Shown piece by piece: positions 6,299 to 9,557 of a stretch of 9,557 bases of DNA (its first letter is position 1; each line of letters starts with the position of its first letter). A program made the translations under genes and the position numbers. Source of the DNA: Sedimentisphaerales bacterium. GTDB taxonomy: Bacteria; Planctomycetota; Phycisphaerae; Sedimentisphaerales; SG8-4. A model generated the notes under the pieces. It was given only the letters and a program-made list of their open reading frames with translations. It did not search any database and was not told the origin of the DNA. Location: positions 1-9,557 of the forward strand of contig JAFGJR010000327.1 in the NCBI GenBank assembly GCA_016928975.1. Reading direction: 5' to 3'.

Positions 6299-6736
6299 GT
6301 GAGTGATGCGCGCCTCCAATGGGTTCAGTATAACCACGGCGAGCCGGGCGCACGGCCGGAGCCGCCGCTGGAGAACGAGCGAACACGGCGGCGCAAGCAG
6401 TGGGAGGCGGCACGGCGCGGGACGGCGACGCAAGCGGGTCAGGTAGCCAAAGGGGTTCTTGAAGGCCGCTCGCGCCTCTCGTGTGTCGAACGAAGGTTGC
6501 TGGCTGTGCTGGACGAGGAGGGTGGCGCGGAGCTTGTGGATCGAGTAGTAGGTCTAGGTCTCAAACGGGGAGTCCTGCGGATTGAAACCGGTGACGGCGT
6601 GACCGTGTATGAGCTTCGACTGCGCTGGGAGCAGCGCCTACTGCGGGCAGTTCAGAAGGAGCTTCCGGAGGTGGGCGTTCACGCAGTGCGATTTGCCCTG
6701 GCGAAGAGGCACGACCAGACTAGCTTGGAAAGATAG
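6299..6736 (+). CDS. dciA: DUF721 protein, DciA-like replicative helicase loader/assistant
   Basis: DciA proteins (DUF721) interact with the DnaB helicase and are thought to help load it in bacteria that lack DnaC or DnaI. This 145-residue product has a charged, Arg/Glu-rich, probably disordered N-terminus (about 1-60). A compact DUF721-like domain follows at about 62-136: predicted helix VERRLLAVLDEEGG, the VGLGLKRGVLRIETGDGVTVYELRLRW strand-helix region centred on 84-110, helix QRLLRAVQKELP at 112-123, and VHAVRFALAK ending the fold at 127-136. The start is GTG at 6299, with GGAG at 6287-6290 eight bases upstream. An ATG at 6297 is followed at once by TGA and cannot be the start. It sits 25 bases after dnaN and 9 before gyrB, in the slot where other phyla place recF and DUF721 together. 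The domain order seen in other DciA proteins can vary, so the symbol is tentative. Confidence 0.75.
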   Translation: MSDARLQWVQYNHGEPGARPEPPLENERTRRRKQWEAARRGTATQAGQVAKGVLEGRSRLSCVERRLLAVLDEEGGAELVDRVVGLGLKRGVLRIETGDGVTVYELRLRWEQRLLRAVQKELPEVGVHAVRFALAKRHDQTSLER

Positions 6737-9343
<2,607 letters not shown>

Positions 9344-9365
9344 CGGTGTTGTTAACAGGTCCGTC

Positions 9366-9405
9366 GCGCACCGGCGGGCAGCCTACCCCGCCGACTGTCG
9401 TGCGC
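9366..9405 (+). terminator. Long hairpin downstream of gyrB, probable transcript end
   Basis: GCGCAC (9366-9371) plus CGGCGGG (9372-9378) can pair with CCCGCCG (9387-9393) and, after a 6-base bulge, GTGCGC (9400-9405). This gives 13 base pairs with an 8-base loop, starting 22 bases after the gyrB stop. There is no U-tract, so it may instead protect the 3' end or need a factor. Confidence 0.45.
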
Positions 9406-9428
9406 ACACCGAAGCGGGCCTCGCGAGG

Positions 9429-9449
9429 GCCGGAAGCCGGAAGCCGGAA
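9429..9449. repeat. Three tandem copies of a 7-base repeat GCCGGAA
   Basis: GCCGGAA occurs three times without interruption at 9429-9435, 9436-9442 and 9443-9449, and a fourth partial copy (GCGG) follows. It sits right after a 10-base palindrome CCTCGCGAGG (9419-9428). Such short tandem runs can vary in copy number by slippage. Confidence 0.8.
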
Positions 9450-9477
9450 GCGGTACCGGGTCCGTGACAGTTCAGGC

Positions 9478-9506
9478 GGGTGCCACTGGCAGCTTGCCTG
9501 CCAGTG
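9478..9506 (+). repeat. REP-like extragenic palindrome, copy 1
   Basis: A 29-base unit: 5' foot GGGTGC (9478-9483), then CACTGGCAG (9484-9492), loop CTTGC, CTGCCAGTG (9498-9506), a perfect 9-bp stem. It is repeated in inverted orientation 20 bases downstream with base-pair-preserving changes, which marks it as a dispersed palindromic repeat rather than a terminator. Confidence 0.65.
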
Positions 9507-9526
9507 TCTTCAGCTTCTCAGGCCTG

Positions 9527-9555
9527 CACTGGCGGACAAGCCGCCAGTGGCACCC
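9527..9555 (-). repeat. REP-like extragenic palindrome, copy 2 (inverted)
   Basis: Read on the minus strand: foot GGGTGC (9555-9550), CACTGGCGG, loop CTTGT, CCGCCAGTG (ends 9527). It matches copy 1 at 26 of 29 positions. Two of the three differences are a compensatory A-T to G-C pair in the stem; the third is in the loop. The two copies face each other across a 20-base spacer, a BIME-like layout. The window ends two bases beyond, so further copies may follow. Confidence 0.65.
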
Positions 9556-9557
9556 AC

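Overview
The window reads as a chromosomal replication-origin neighbourhood from a high-GC bacterium. Core replication genes run rightward as dnaA - (gap with DnaA boxes) - dnaN - DUF721/dciA - gyrB. The flanks carry a leftward hemL, a nucleoside:H+ symporter-type transporter and a very small lipoprotein-like gene. Several traits fit the Planctomycetota (Phycisphaerae-like lineages): the transporter subfamily, a dnaN-DUF721-gyrB order without recF, a short Cys-containing exported peptide with an LLQSSC-type motif, and GTGCCACTGGC-type extragenic palindromes. This placement is inference from family knowledge; no rRNA or other phylogenetic marker is present to settle it.

Layout. Bases 1-194 are a leader with a candidate promoter and an inverted repeat, followed by a strong Shine-Dalgarno sequence (SD). 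A 12-TM-type MFS transporter follows (195-1502). It converges on a 58-residue putative lipoprotein (1727-1551, minus) with its own SD, which lies downstream of hemL (3181-1865, minus). hemL and dnaA diverge from a 240-base region holding two -10-type promoter candidates for dnaA, a terminator-like hairpin, and a dnaA leader with a 9-bp stem. A 14-codon leader ORF there ends on the dnaA start codon (ATGA overlap). dnaA (3422-4744) is followed by a 428-base gap with one perfect and one 8/9 DnaA box in opposite orientation and an AT-rich patch; this is the best candidate for oriC. dnaN (5173-6273), dciA-like DUF721 (6299-6736) and gyrB (6746-9343) are packed with gaps of 25 and 9 bases and probably form one operon. 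The last 214 bases hold a long hairpin, a 7-base tandem repeat and a pair of inverted, REP-like palindromes.

How it works together: DnaA would bind the boxes next to its own gene and open the origin. The DnaN clamp gives polymerase processivity, DciA-type proteins load or assist the replicative helicase, and GyrB (with GyrA, not in the window) supplies negative supercoiling. HemL supplies 5-aminolevulinate for tetrapyrroles, and the MFS protein probably imports nucleosides. I do not see a new defence, mobile or biosynthetic system. The most notable items are the compensatory REP-like pair at the right edge, the overlapping dnaA leader ORF, the hidden small lipoprotein-like gene, and a Gln at the GyrB position equivalent to E. 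coli Asp426.
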